Positions 1-7,238 of a stretch of 64,000 bases of DNA are shown here, piece by piece. The notes under the pieces were generated by a model. It saw only the letters and a list, made by a program, of their open reading frames with translations, had not been told where the DNA came from and searched no databases. A program made the translations under genes and the position numbers. The DNA comes from Lachnoclostridium sp. An131. GTDB lineage: Bacteria; Bacillota; Clostridia; Lachnospirales; Lachnospiraceae. The number at the start of each line of letters is the position of its first letter. Position 1 is the first letter of the stretch. The DNA lies in contig NZ_NFLI01000011.1 in assembly GCF_002160825.1 (NCBI RefSeq), positions 62,001 through 126,000 of the forward strand. Direction: 5' to 3'.

Positions 1-1170
1 TTTCAGAGCCACCGCAAAGGCTTCCTTATAGCGGTCCAGCGGAAAACGGTGCGTAATAAAGCCGTCTGTCTTATAGATTCCGTCACGCATCCATTCCTGA
101 ACCAGGTCAAAGGTATAAAGCCGTCTGCCCTGCCACTCCTCCATGCCGTGTGCATCTACGCCGATGATTTTCAGCTCCTGCCACCAGACCGGGGACTCGT
201 CATAGGTCACTGCCGCCATATGGTGGCCCACCTTCATATAGGTTCCTCTGGGCGCCAGAAGCCGGCAGCACAGTGTGTTTGCCTTTCCGCCTCCGGCACA
301 GTCGTAGACCCGGTCAAAGCCGCCAAAAAACATTTTATTCTTATTCATGCCTGTGTAAACCCGGCTTCCGCCTGTGGCCCTGGCTGTCTCCTCATAGATG
401 TCACCGGACAGGATGTGATCCGCACCCAGCTTTTTCGCAAGCTGCTGCCTTGCCTTTTTGCGCGTCGTCACCCAGACCTCACAGTCAGGCTGAACGATCT
501 TCAGAGCCTGCACAATCCCAAGCCCAATCATGCCGCAGCCGTAGACCAGAATCTTTTCCCCCTTCTTCGGCCGGTCCATCAGGACAGAATGTACAGACAC
601 ACAGGAGGGCTCCAAAAGCACCGCCTGATCGTCCGTCAGCTCGTCTAGGATTTTCGTGAGCTGCTGCTCCGGCGCCAGAAAGTAATCGCCCATGCCGGCT
701 CCCGTATCAGGAAGCTTTAAGGGACTTGGCTCCCCATAATTCAGGCAGAGATTATAATTTCCCTCGGCACAATATTTACAGGGCGGCTTGATGCCCTTGT
801 TGCCGCAGCCGGACATATACTCACGAATCGTAACCCGGTCGCCTGCCTTGAATTTCGTCACGCTGGGGCCTGTCTCCACGACGACACCCACATTCTCATG
901 GCCCATATAGGTTCTGGCTGACCCTGGAATCGGCTCAAATGCCGAGGAGGTCCCTGTGGTTGCCAAAAAGAAGCTCACATCTGTCCCGCAGACACCGCAG
1001 GCGGTATTTTTCACCCGCACCCAGTCCGGTCCCGGAAGGGGCGCGTTCGGAAGCTTTTTATTATATTTTACCGCGTTCAGTCCCGTAAAAAGCAGCGGCC
1101 TGCAGAAGCGGGCCGCAAATTTGGTAATCAGAATCCGCGGAATATCCTTTTCAAAATAAATGGTTTTCAT
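1..1170 (-). CDS. zinc-dependent alcohol dehydrogenase family protein (3' end outside window)
   Basis: Medium-chain dehydrogenase/reductase, presumably NAD(P)-dependent oxidation or reduction of an alcohol or polyol; substrate not predictable. 390 codons are visible from the ATG and the frame runs off the left edge, so the C-terminus is missing. Visible motifs: catalytic-zinc motif CGVCGTD near residue 58, GHE about 30 residues later, a structural-zinc cysteine cluster (CKYCAEGNYNLC) near 135, and a Rossmann glycine motif (GCGMIGLG) near 210. The ATG overlaps the stop of the upstream DUF2284 gene as ATGA, so the two are probably translationally coupled and act together. Last visible gene of the minus-strand operon starting at the promoter at 3948-3976. 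Family is certain, specificity unknown. Confidence 0.9.
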   Translation of the reverse strand, partial: MKTIYFEKDIPRILITKFAARFCRPLLFTGLNAVKYNKKLPNAPLPGPDWVRVKNTACGVCGTDVSFFLATTGTSSAFEPIPGSARTYMGHENVGVVVETGPSVTKFKAGDRVTIREYMSGCGNKGIKPPCKYCAEGNYNLCLNYGEPSPLKLPDTGAGMGDYFLAPEQQLTKILDELTDDQAVLLEPSCVSVHSVLMDRPKKGEKILVYGCGMIGLGIVQALKIVQPDCEVWVTTRKKARQQLAKKLGADHILSGDIYEETARATGGSRVYTGMNKNKMFFGGFDRVYDCAGGGKANTLCCRLLAPRGTYMKVGHHMAAVTYDESPVWWQELKIIGVDAHGMEEWQGRRLYTFDLVQEWMRDGIYKTDGFITHRFPLDRYKEAFAVALK

Positions 1171-1727
1171 CGCATATTCTCCTTCGCCGTATACAGTATC
1201 AGGCTGAACCAGGTCACCACATCGCTGCCATTCAGAAACGACATCCCATGCTTCTCTGCCAGCTCCGTCACCAGGATGCCATAGCCCTCCACACTGGGAA
1301 GCATATAGCCAGGATGGCGGCAGGGGGCGTCCGGATAGGCGCAATGTTCGCAGATGGCGCAGGATTCTGTGGAAAAGGCCTGTACCTCCCGGCACTCTTC
1401 CCGAAACATTTTCACAATCCGGCGGGTGATTTTCTCATGATCCGTACGCATAGCCAGCATCGCGTCCATATTTTCCAGATCGGCCCCCTCTGACACAGTC
1501 GTAAAGATAAAGCCGTCCTCAAACGCGAGGCAGCGCCTGCGGCACTCCTCCAGGGTTCCCACTGCGGGCGGACAGGCCCAGGAGGTTCCATATCTGGGAC
1601 ACTCGGTCTCGCAGATATAGCGCACCCTTTCAGAAAACGGAATTTCCTCCGGCCGGATAAAGGCATACTCACAGATCGGAAACTGTGTGATTTCTTCCTC
1701 GATTTTCTTCTTAAGCTCTTCGTTCAT
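1167..1727 (-). CDS. DUF2284 domain-containing cysteine-rich metal-binding protein
   Basis: About 186 residues with many cysteines in DUF2284-type arrangement (CETECPRYGTSWACPP near residue 40, then CAICEHCAYPDAPC near 128), which suggests an Fe-S or other metal site; the biochemical role of the family is not established. The open frame extends to a GTG at 1742, but that codon has no ribosome binding site. The ATG at 1727 has GGCGGA about 8 nt upstream and is preferred. Its stop overlaps the alcohol dehydrogenase start by four bases, implying linked expression, so it may serve as a redox or accessory partner of that enzyme (inference). The upstream neighbour is meso-DAP dehydrogenase. Confidence 0.8.
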   Translation of the reverse strand: MNEELKKKIEEEITQFPICEYAFIRPEEIPFSERVRYICETECPRYGTSWACPPAVGTLEECRRRCLAFEDGFIFTTVSEGADLENMDAMLAMRTDHEKITRRIVKMFREECREVQAFSTESCAICEHCAYPDAPCRHPGYMLPSVEGYGILVTELAEKHGMSFLNGSDVVTWFSLILYTAKENMR

Positions 1728-1760
1728 GTCTTTTTCCGCCACAGTCTGCCGTGTAACGCA

Positions 1761-2747
1761 CTACAGCATGGAAGCGCGAAGCTCTTCACCGCTCTTCGGG
1801 CTTAAGTAGGCCGGCGCGACGTCAAAGACCGTCTTGCAGCCGGTCATGCCTTCCTGCGCCATGCGGTACGCAGCTCTTGCATAAGCTGCGAGAACACTGG
1901 AGGTAAACTCCGGATTGGAATCCAGCTTCAGCGTATATTCAATCAGATGATGATTTTCCTTTTCCCGCCCGGTCACGCCGCTTCTGAGCACAAAGCCGCC
2001 GTGGGGAAGCCGGCTGTGATCCCGCTTCATCTCTTCCTCACTGATAAAATGCACCGTCGTATCATAATCAGAAAAATAGTTCGGCATAGTCTTGATTTCC
2101 TGCTCCACCTTAGCCGGATCAGCGCCTTCCTCCAGCACTACAAAGCACTCTCTTAAGTGCTTCTCTCTCGTGGAAAGCTCCGGGTTCTTTCCTGCACGTA
2201 CTGCTTCCAGTGCGCTCTCCACCGGAATCGTATACTGTCTGGCATCCTTCACACCCGGCACCCGGCGCACTGCGTCAGAATGTCCCTGGCTTACGCCGCG
2301 GCCCCAGAAGGTATAATCCTTTCCCTCCGGAAGAATCGCATTCGCGTACATGCGGTTCAGGGAAAACAGGCCCGGATCCCAGCCTACAGAGATCACCGCT
2401 ACCTTCCCGCTCTTCTTCGCCTCTGCGTCCACCGCCGCAAAATGCTCCGGAATCTTTGCATGGGTGTCAAAGCTGTCTACCACATTGAAGTACCGGACGC
2501 ATTCCGGCGTCTGCTCCGGCAGATCCGTCGCGCTGCCGCCGCAGAGGATCAGCACGTCCAGCTTGTCCTTCCAGCTCTCCAGCTCAGACACATTTAATAC
2601 CTCTGCCGTCTCGGACCAGATTTTCAGATCCTCCGGATTTCTTCTGGTAAATACCGCTTTCAGCTCCATATCCGGATTCTGCGCTACTGCGCACTCCACG
2701 CCCCGGCCAAGATTTCCATACCCTAAAATTCCGATTCTGATACTCAT
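1761..2747 (-). CDS. ddh: meso-diaminopimelate D-dehydrogenase
   Basis: 328 residues, the normal family length. Catalyses NADPH-dependent reductive amination of L-2-amino-6-oxopimelate to meso-diaminopimelate, a one-step branch of lysine and peptidoglycan precursor synthesis in the cytoplasm. The N-terminus has the dinucleotide motif GILGYGNLGRGVE. Family-typical segments follow: FTRRNPEDLKI, a CGGSATDLPEQTP loop, the VVDSFDTHAKIP stretch, and SVGWDPGLFSLNR with GRGVSQGHSDAVRR in the catalytic domain. The ATG has a typical spacing from an AGGAG-like site. It sits between the ferredoxin-like gene and the DUF2284 gene in one minus-strand operon. No lysine riboswitch is visible upstream. Identification is strong. 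Confidence 0.95.
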   Translation of the reverse strand: MSIRIGILGYGNLGRGVECAVAQNPDMELKAVFTRRNPEDLKIWSETAEVLNVSELESWKDKLDVLILCGGSATDLPEQTPECVRYFNVVDSFDTHAKIPEHFAAVDAEAKKSGKVAVISVGWDPGLFSLNRMYANAILPEGKDYTFWGRGVSQGHSDAVRRVPGVKDARQYTIPVESALEAVRAGKNPELSTREKHLRECFVVLEEGADPAKVEQEIKTMPNYFSDYDTTVHFISEEEMKRDHSRLPHGGFVLRSGVTGREKENHHLIEYTLKLDSNPEFTSSVLAAYARAAYRMAQEGMTGCKTVFDVAPAYLSPKSGEELRASML

Positions 2748-2768
2748 TTTACAGTTCTCCTTTTTCTT

Positions 2769-3248
2769 CTATTTATTTTTCTTACAGATGCTTCTCACCA
2801 GCTCCAGCCCGGTCTCCGGCGTCAGGCCTGTGTACGGAACGCCGTCTATGTCCATATTGACAGCGGTTCTGCACCGCTTCAGGCAGCTCCGGGTCCGGAG
2901 CATTACCTGTCCATCGCCGGAAAGGCCGTCCTTTCCGATTTCCAGCTCCTTTCGGATCTCTTGGAGCAGCCTGGCTCCTTCCCGGTTCCCGCAGCGCTCC
3001 CCTGTACAGGCCAGTATTTCATGTGCAAAAGGACTTTCCTTCAGGGAAGGATACCGCTGCACCAAAATATGGATCAGCTTTTCTGAAGCCCCCGCTGCCT
3101 CTGCCGCTTCTTTTTTCAGCTCCGGCGTCAGATACCCCTGGACCTCCTGGAGCTCTCTCAGCAGCTCTGCGATCACAGACTGATCGCCCCGGTCCCTTTG
3201 GGCTCTGTAATAGTCCAGGATTTCCCGGATGCGCGCCTCTTCCTCCAT
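2769..3248 (-). CDS. NuoE-like thioredoxin-fold [2Fe-2S] protein
   Basis: 159 residues resembling the 24-kDa NuoE/HydA-type subunit: a helical N-terminal domain (1-70) and a thioredoxin-like 2Fe-2S domain. The four ligand cysteines are in canonical spacing at C81, C86, C122 and C126 (CTGERC and SCLKRC). Such proteins normally pass electrons to a NuoF-like flavoprotein in complex I or electron-bifurcating hydrogenases. No NuoF or hydrogenase gene is adjacent here, so it is an orphan subunit or a stand-alone redox protein. It lies 36 nt downstream of the C39-like gene and 21 nt upstream of ddh, in the same operon. Family confident, partner unknown. Confidence 0.82.
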   Translation of the reverse strand: MEEEARIREILDYYRAQRDRGDQSVIAELLRELQEVQGYLTPELKKEAAEAAGASEKLIHILVQRYPSLKESPFAHEILACTGERCGNREGARLLQEIRKELEIGKDGLSGDGQVMLRTRSCLKRCRTAVNMDIDGVPYTGLTPETGLELVRSICKKNK

Positions 3249-3284
3249 GCTTCACTATCCCGCCTTTCTGAATTTGACTGCCGC

Positions 3285-3887
3285 CTAATCCATATCATAC
3301 AGGATCAGTCCGCCCTTTTTCTCAAAGCCTGTATCCCACAGCTCGTCCATATCAAGCCACTGCCATTCGCCGTAGGTGACCGCCTTCGCCATGCAGCTGT
3401 CCCCGGCCGTATCGTAGCCGGTCAGCAGAAACCAGTGCCAGACATAGTCCTTAAACATGGGATTTTTATGCTTCAGCACCAGGCAGGGCACAGGAAAGCC
3501 CCGGTCGATCTGCGCTGCCAGCGCTTCCTTTGCCCGGGAAACCGCCTCTGTACCGGCAAGGGGCTTCATTCTAATCGAAGCGCATCCCCGGTCAGCCAGG
3601 TATTTTTCAAAGCCCTCCATATAGATTTCCAGAGCATCCACTCCGTTTCTCCTCGGTCTCAGATAAGGCTTCATCTGCATCCCGAAGCGAACATAATCCT
3701 TCCTTGTAAGAGCCGTTTTCTCAAAGGGATAAAGTCCCTTCGTTCCCTTATAGCAGTCCAGATAGATGCAGCTGTCGCAGGCTGTCAGCGCCGCGCATCC
3801 GCCTATCTTCATCATCGGATCCCAGAACCAGTCCTGGTTTCCGCCGTATGAATGTTCAATCGTGAAATAGTCCAGTTCCTTCTGCAT
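3285..3887 (-). CDS. uncharacterised protein, candidate papain-like (C39-type) cysteine peptidase
   Basis: 200 residues, not firmly recognised. What can be seen is the order Gln18 (GGNQDWF), Cys31 (GGCAALTACDSC) and His151 (WHWFLLTGYD, with an Asp eight residues later). This matches the Gln-Cys-His-Asp layout of C39/papain-like peptidases and acyltransferases. No signal peptide or membrane segment, so probably cytoplasmic. First gene of the five-gene minus-strand operon; a near-consensus promoter lies about 60 nt upstream. The ribosome binding site is poor: the nearest AAGGAAG is about 17 nt from the ATG, so the start is less certain than the frame. The peptidase call is an inference from residue order only. 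Confidence 0.6.
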   Translation of the reverse strand: MQKELDYFTIEHSYGGNQDWFWDPMMKIGGCAALTACDSCIYLDCYKGTKGLYPFEKTALTRKDYVRFGMQMKPYLRPRRNGVDALEIYMEGFEKYLADRGCASIRMKPLAGTEAVSRAKEALAAQIDRGFPVPCLVLKHKNPMFKDYVWHWFLLTGYDTAGDSCMAKAVTYGEWQWLDMDELWDTGFEKKGGLILYDMD

Positions 3888-3947
3888 CGATTAATTTAAG
3901 CCGCTTCCTTTCCTGAAATTTCCTTTTTCAACAAATTCACAGCTACC

Positions 3948-3976
3948 ATTATATGATCTTTACTCAAATTCGTCAA
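3948..3976 (-). promoter_or_regulatory. sigma-A promoter of the C39-like/ddh/ADH operon
   Basis: On the minus strand TTGACG (3971-3976) and TATAAT (3948-3953) are separated by exactly 17 bp. This places transcription start near 3941, about 55 nt before the first gene. No other good promoter is visible before the downstream genes. Confidence 0.75.
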
Positions 3977-4091
3977 TGAAATCCGTCTGGCCTCCCTTTT
4001 CAAGATAAGCAGTGACAGCTAAGCTCCATTGCTTTCACCAAACGGTATTTCCCGACTTCCCAAAAGGCTTGATGAACTGGTTTATCATGTC

Positions 4092-4120
4092 TTGTAGAAA
4101 ACATTTTTGTATTTTATAAT
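4092..4120 (+). promoter_or_regulatory. sigma-A promoter of the small lipoprotein gene
   Basis: TTGTAG (4092-4097), a 17-bp spacer and a perfect TATAAT (4115-4120). A second TATAAT at 4175-4180 directly abuts the ribosome binding site and is too close to the start codon to serve as a -10 for this gene. Confidence 0.7.
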
Positions 4121-4199
4121 AATTATGAGGAACATCACAGAAAATTTTGCGTTTAGATAAAAGCTTATTGTACTTATAATAAAGGAGGGGATATATACT

Positions 4200-4538
4200 G
4201 TGAGAAAGTTTGTAGCAGCTATATTGATACTGATTTCTGTGTGCGGGTTAGCCGGCTGCACGACAACAGATACAGAAACGGACTACCCGGCGGCAATTAT
4301 GGTAAATGGTGAAATCTATGTTTTGACTTCAGATTCAATGCCGGCAGAAGTAGATGAAAGTGCGATCATCGGATACACCTCCTCTTATACCGACACTTTC
4401 CCGCAGCAGGACGGGGAAACTAATTTCAATCAGGAATTGGAAATGCCATACGCAAACGTCGAGGATGGAATAGCCGTGTTATATGATGACGAATGGCGTC
4501 TATGCATCCCAGAGGATTTAACCCAAACAGGAACATGA
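4200..4538 (+). CDS. small secreted lipoprotein, function unknown
   Basis: 112 residues starting at GTG, chosen because AAAGGAGGGG lies 10 nt upstream. Residues 1-20 are a lipoprotein signal: positive MRK, a hydrophobic core, and a lipobox LAGC with Cys20 as the lipidated residue. The mature part is about 90 residues, acidic, with a YPAAIMVNGEIYVLT strand near the start and a conserved-looking segment VDESAIIGYTSSYTD and MPYANVEDGIAVLYDDEW. I recognise the pattern as a family of short clostridial lipoproteins but know of no assigned function. It is a monocistronic unit between its own promoter (4092-4120) and terminator (4552-4583). Confidence 0.85.
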   Translation: MRKFVAAILILISVCGLAGCTTTDTETDYPAAIMVNGEIYVLTSDSMPAEVDESAIIGYTSSYTDTFPQQDGETNFNQELEMPYANVEDGIAVLYDDEWRLCIPEDLTQTGT

Positions 4539-4551
4539 ATCAGCTGATTAT

Positions 4552-4583
4552 AAGGGCAGTCGAGCAAATCGACTGCCCTTTTT
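4552..4583 (+). terminator. rho-independent terminator of the lipoprotein gene
   Basis: Perfect 12-bp stem (4552-4563 with 4569-4580) around a 5-nt loop, followed by a T run on the plus strand. The stem lies 14 nt after the stop codon. Confidence 0.9.
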
Positions 4584-4605
4584 CATGTCTGCGGGCAGAA
4601 AAGAG

Positions 4606-5775
4606 CTATTCCGTATATTCCTGGTAAATAGCTACATGATCGTAAATACACCGCCAGCTGTTGTACGCATCCGCCGTCACGCAGATATACTGCTTTCCGT
4701 TGTTGGATACACTGTAGCTGGCAGCACAGTTGCCCGACTGTACCACATAGCCGGTCTTGGCGCACATCACAGTCCCGTGAGTGTCCTTATCTTCGATTCT
4801 GCGCAGGAACCAGTTGGAGAGCTCAAGGCCTTCCGGATGCTGCTCCGTAGCAGAAGTCGTATAAATATGAGCTGACAGAACCTCCCGGCAGATATCATTG
4901 TCTATGGCAGCTCCCAGGATTACCGCCATATCATACAGCGTGCAGTAATGGTTCTCGTCATAAAGCCCCACACAGTTGGTAAAATGAGCCGTATCAGACA
5001 GCCCCAGCTCTTCCAGCTTCTGATTCATCAGGTCTGCAAAGCCTTCCAGAGAGCCCGACACATAGAAGGCCAGGCCTGCCGCCGCGTCCGCTCCGGACGG
5101 AAGAATCGTCCCGTACAGCAGATCCCGCACAGTCACAGTCTCTCCGTCCTCAAAACCGGCCGCACTGCAGTCATTGGAATAGCTGTAATCTGTAATCTCC
5201 CTTGTGATCGTAAAGGTGTCGTCCAGATCTGTGATATGCTCCACCGCCACCAGGAGCGTCAGAATCTTAGTCATAGACGCCGGATTGATCCGATCCCCCG
5301 CTCCTCTCTGGGCTATCACTGTACGCGTATCCCAGTCCACCAGAAGAGCCCTGGTACTTATAACCTCTTCGCTCGTAAGCGCTGCCGCCGCATCCTGTCC
5401 GTTTACGGAGTAATCCGCAGCCTCTGCAGACGCCGCCGTTATCTCATTTTCCGCCTCTGCCTGAAAGCTCTGCTGCAGCTGCTGAATCGCATTTTGTAGC
5501 TGTCCCGTGGAAGCCAGGGCTCCCGAAACCCCTCCTGCTTTTCCATTTTCTTCTCCTGCCTGTTCTGCCTGCTCCGCTGCCTGGGCATCTCGCCCAAAGA
5601 CTGCTTTCACAAGACCCACGCCAGCCAGAATAATCAAAAAAAGGCAAAGGCCTGTCCCTCCAAGAACCAGCGCCCGCTTTATCCTTGCCCTGCGCCTTCT
5701 TCTCCTTCGTATCTCCCCCCTTCTGCGCGCCCGAAGCGCCCGGTTTATCCGCTCTTCTGCCTCAAAATCCCTCAC
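4606..5775 (-). CDS. D-alanyl-D-alanine carboxypeptidase (penicillin-binding, S11-like)
   Basis: 389 residues. Trims the terminal D-Ala from peptidoglycan stem peptides outside the membrane. The cytoplasmic N-terminus is very basic (an RRRRRRR run near 23-29), followed by a membrane anchor at about 34-56, a Gln/Ala/Glu-rich linker to ~130, and the serine-hydrolase domain. Catalytic motifs: S167-M-T-K170, S227-G-A229 (the second motif is SGA rather than the usual SxN), and K340-T-G342. The start is GTG with GGAG 8 nt upstream. It overlaps the stop of the preceding small gene by four bases (GTGA), so it is probably translationally coupled. No C-terminal amphipathic anchor is seen, consistent with N-terminal anchoring. 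Confidence 0.9.
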   Translation of the reverse strand: MRDFEAEERINRALRARRRGEIRRRRRRRARIKRALVLGGTGLCLFLIILAGVGLVKAVFGRDAQAAEQAEQAGEENGKAGGVSGALASTGQLQNAIQQLQQSFQAEAENEITAASAEAADYSVNGQDAAAALTSEEVISTRALLVDWDTRTVIAQRGAGDRINPASMTKILTLLVAVEHITDLDDTFTITREITDYSYSNDCSAAGFEDGETVTVRDLLYGTILPSGADAAAGLAFYVSGSLEGFADLMNQKLEELGLSDTAHFTNCVGLYDENHYCTLYDMAVILGAAIDNDICREVLSAHIYTTSATEQHPEGLELSNWFLRRIEDKDTHGTVMCAKTGYVVQSGNCAASYSVSNNGKQYICVTADAYNSWRCIYDHVAIYQEYTE

Positions 5776-6023
5776 TGTATCTGCTCCATTTCTATTTCCG
5801 AGCCTGCTTCTCTTTTAACAGACCTGATATCTTCACACTCTGCGGATATTTTAACAGATACTGCCTTCTGTTGACAAGGGGGCATGTGGCTGATCCGGGA
5901 GAAAAATCCGGATGAAATTTTTTCCATCTGAACCATTTTGACTGGCTGAAACCCACTCCCAAAATCGACATCTATATGCCTGTCATCTGTAATGCTAAAT
6001 GGAATTTCCCCATGAAAGCTCAC
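5772..6023 (-). CDS. small hypothetical protein coupled to the carboxypeptidase gene
   Basis: 83 residues from a GTG with AAGGAGGG at optimal distance (8 nt); the frame is open further upstream but lacks another ribosome binding site. The stop overlaps the carboxypeptidase GTG (GTGA). There is no signal peptide or membrane segment. The N-terminal half (HGEIPFSITDDRHIDVDFG) looks like normal coding sequence, while the C-terminal half is compositionally unremarkable and could be a degenerate end. I do not recognise the family. The ribosome binding site and tight coupling support translation; function unknown. Confidence 0.45.
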   Translation of the reverse strand: MSFHGEIPFSITDDRHIDVDFGSGFQPVKMVQMEKISSGFFSRISHMPPCQQKAVSVKISAECEDIRSVKREAGSEIEMEQIQ

Positions 6024-6039
6024 ACTGCTTCCCTCCTTA

Positions 6040-6381
6040 TCACAGTTCCCACATAAAACAGATCTCTGCCGGTTCAGGAAAGATTTCATGAGAAGATGGT
6101 ATGTATACTACAAAAACAGAATCTCCATAGGAAAGCTCAAGATTCCATTTTTCTTTTGCTGTTTCAAAATTGATCGCTGAATCGGCATATATCCCGTCTT
6201 CTGTATCTATCATAAAGCTGCCGTCAGGCCACTCCAGCCCTCCGGCAGATTGTATGATCACTGCTTTTGAGAAATGAAGGTTATTGAATACAATAAAGAG
6301 TACCAGGCCGACTGTCAGAACAATCAGGACTATTTTTATTTCTTTTATTATCCGGGCTTTCCTATTCTTTTCTTTTTTCAT
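6040..6381 (-). CDS. single-pass membrane protein, function unknown
   Basis: 113 residues from the ATG at 6381, preferred because GCGGAG lies 8 nt upstream; the frame is also open from an ATG at 6420 that overlaps the previous stop. A basic start (KKEKNRKARIIKEIK) is followed by one hydrophobic segment (about residues 16-34) and an extracellular part of ~75 residues rich in acidic and aromatic residues. There is no recognised domain. It lies between the Imm44-like fragment and the 83-residue gene with gaps of 16 nt or less, so it belongs to the short operon ending in the carboxypeptidase. Confidence 0.6.
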   Translation of the reverse strand: MKKEKNRKARIIKEIKIVLIVLTVGLVLFIVFNNLHFSKAVIIQSAGGLEWPDGSFMIDTEDGIYADSAINFETAKEKWNLELSYGDSVFVVYIPSSHEIFPEPAEICFMWEL

Positions 6382-6416
6382 GATATCTGCTCCGCTTAAT
6401 CCATTCGATGGAATTT

Positions 6417-6596
6417 TCATTCCAGATAGTTCCCTTTGTAAAATTTCCTGGTGTCAAAAACTACAATTACATTTATAATATCACTATATTTATTTTCCCT
6501 GACTGCCGCAGCCAGCTGTCTGCACATCCAATAGATCTCGTCATCTACCCAATACTCCTGTGAATAGTATGCAGGCGAATTGATATTTAATTCCAT
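6417..6596 (-). CDS. 59-residue Imm44-like immunity protein N-terminal fragment
   Basis: ATG preceded by AGGGAGGG, so translation is likely. The first ~45 residues (for example MELNINSPAYYSQEYWVDD and EIYWMCRQLAAAVRENKYSD) resemble the N-terminus I associate with the Imm44 family, small immunity proteins for polymorphic toxins normally about 120-130 residues long. Here the protein diverges after SDIIN and stops at residue 59, so it looks truncated or frameshifted. The stop overlaps an in-frame ATG of the next gene as ATGA. No toxin gene is present nearby. A -10-like TATAAT is at 6619-6624. The Imm44 link is from memory of the family and is moderate; the ORF itself is well supported by its ribosome binding site. 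Confidence 0.5.
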   Translation of the reverse strand: MELNINSPAYYSQEYWVDDEIYWMCRQLAAAVRENKYSDIINVIVVFDTRKFYKGNYLE

Positions 6597-6669
6597 TTTC
6601 GCCCTCCCTTCTTTCTTTATTATAATTCATATCACATATTTCTGTACATAAATTTTACATATCTGCCGC

Positions 6670-6728
6670 TTGACTTTAATCCGAATTCGTATTATACTGG
6701 CCTACGGCACACGGTACGAATTCGGATT
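6670..6728 (+). promoter_or_regulatory. MarR/MATE promoter with a perfect two-site operator
   Basis: TTGACT (6670-6675), 17 bp, TATACT (6693-6698). A perfect 14-bp inverted repeat (6678-6691 and 6715-6728) surrounds the -10 and start site. Each arm contains the 8-bp palindrome CGAATTCG (6682-6689 and 6717-6724), with centres 35 bp apart. One copy lies in the promoter spacer, the other just after the expected start at ~6705. This is the layout expected for two dimers of an autorepressor, most likely the MarR protein encoded next. Confidence 0.8.
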
Positions 6729-6780
6729 TTGTTTTTCATATACAAAACCCACAAACGCAAAACACAAAAAAGGAGACATT

Positions 6781-7233
6781 TTGAATCAGGAACGGGAATA
6801 TATAGACAGGCTCTGGGGCTGTACCAACATTATCGACGGACTCTACTACAAAAGCGCCCGAAGCCTTCATATCAAAGATAATACGCTGGCTCTTTTTTAT
6901 GCTCTTGGGGACGGGAAGATTCATTCTCAGAAACAGCTCTGCGAGGAATATCTGTTTCCAAAGACAACGCTGAATACCATTGTGCGGGAGTGCACAGAAA
7001 AGGGCTATATCGCCCTTATACGCGAACACGGTTCGAAAGAAAAAAGCATCACCCTGACCGACAGGGGACGGGAATATGCCCACTCGATTCTTGAACCGAT
7101 CTACGCCGCCGAAGCAGCCGCCATGAGGCGCACGCTTCAGCAGTTTTCTCCGAAATTTGTGGAGGCTCTGGAAGATTTTACGAAGCATCTTCAGGAAGAA
7201 TTTGATCACAGTATTTTAAACAGAAGGAGTTAA
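6781..7233 (+). CDS. MarR family transcriptional regulator
   Basis: 150 residues starting at TTG, chosen because AAAAGGAG ends about 6 nt upstream and the reading upstream of it would cross the operator and promoter. A winged helix-turn-helix core (about residues 50-110) contains SQKQLCEEYLFPKTTLNTIV as the recognition region and a REHGSKEKSITLTDRGREYA wing, flanked by helices for dimerisation. It should repress its own promoter and the MATE gene, whose start is 5 nt downstream, until a ligand binds. The operator dyad at 6678-6728 fits this. The inducing ligand is unknown. Confidence 0.9.
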   Translation: MNQEREYIDRLWGCTNIIDGLYYKSARSLHIKDNTLALFYALGDGKIHSQKQLCEEYLFPKTTLNTIVRECTEKGYIALIREHGSKEKSITLTDRGREYAHSILEPIYAAEAAAMRRTLQQFSPKFVEALEDFTKHLQEEFDHSILNRRS

Positions 7234-7238
7234 GAACG

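Larger units (their letters stand above)
3888..4199. other. 312-bp intergenic region with two divergent promoters
   Basis: No gene is visible on either strand. It holds the minus-strand promoter of the five-gene operon near its left end and the plus-strand promoter of the small lipoprotein near its right end. The ~115 bp between them show no clear dyad or riboswitch-like conservation. Confidence 0.6.

Noticed and set aside
4175-4180. TATAAT just before the lipoprotein gene as its -10
   Set aside because: It touches the ribosome binding site, leaving no room for a leader; the promoter at 4092-4120 fits better.
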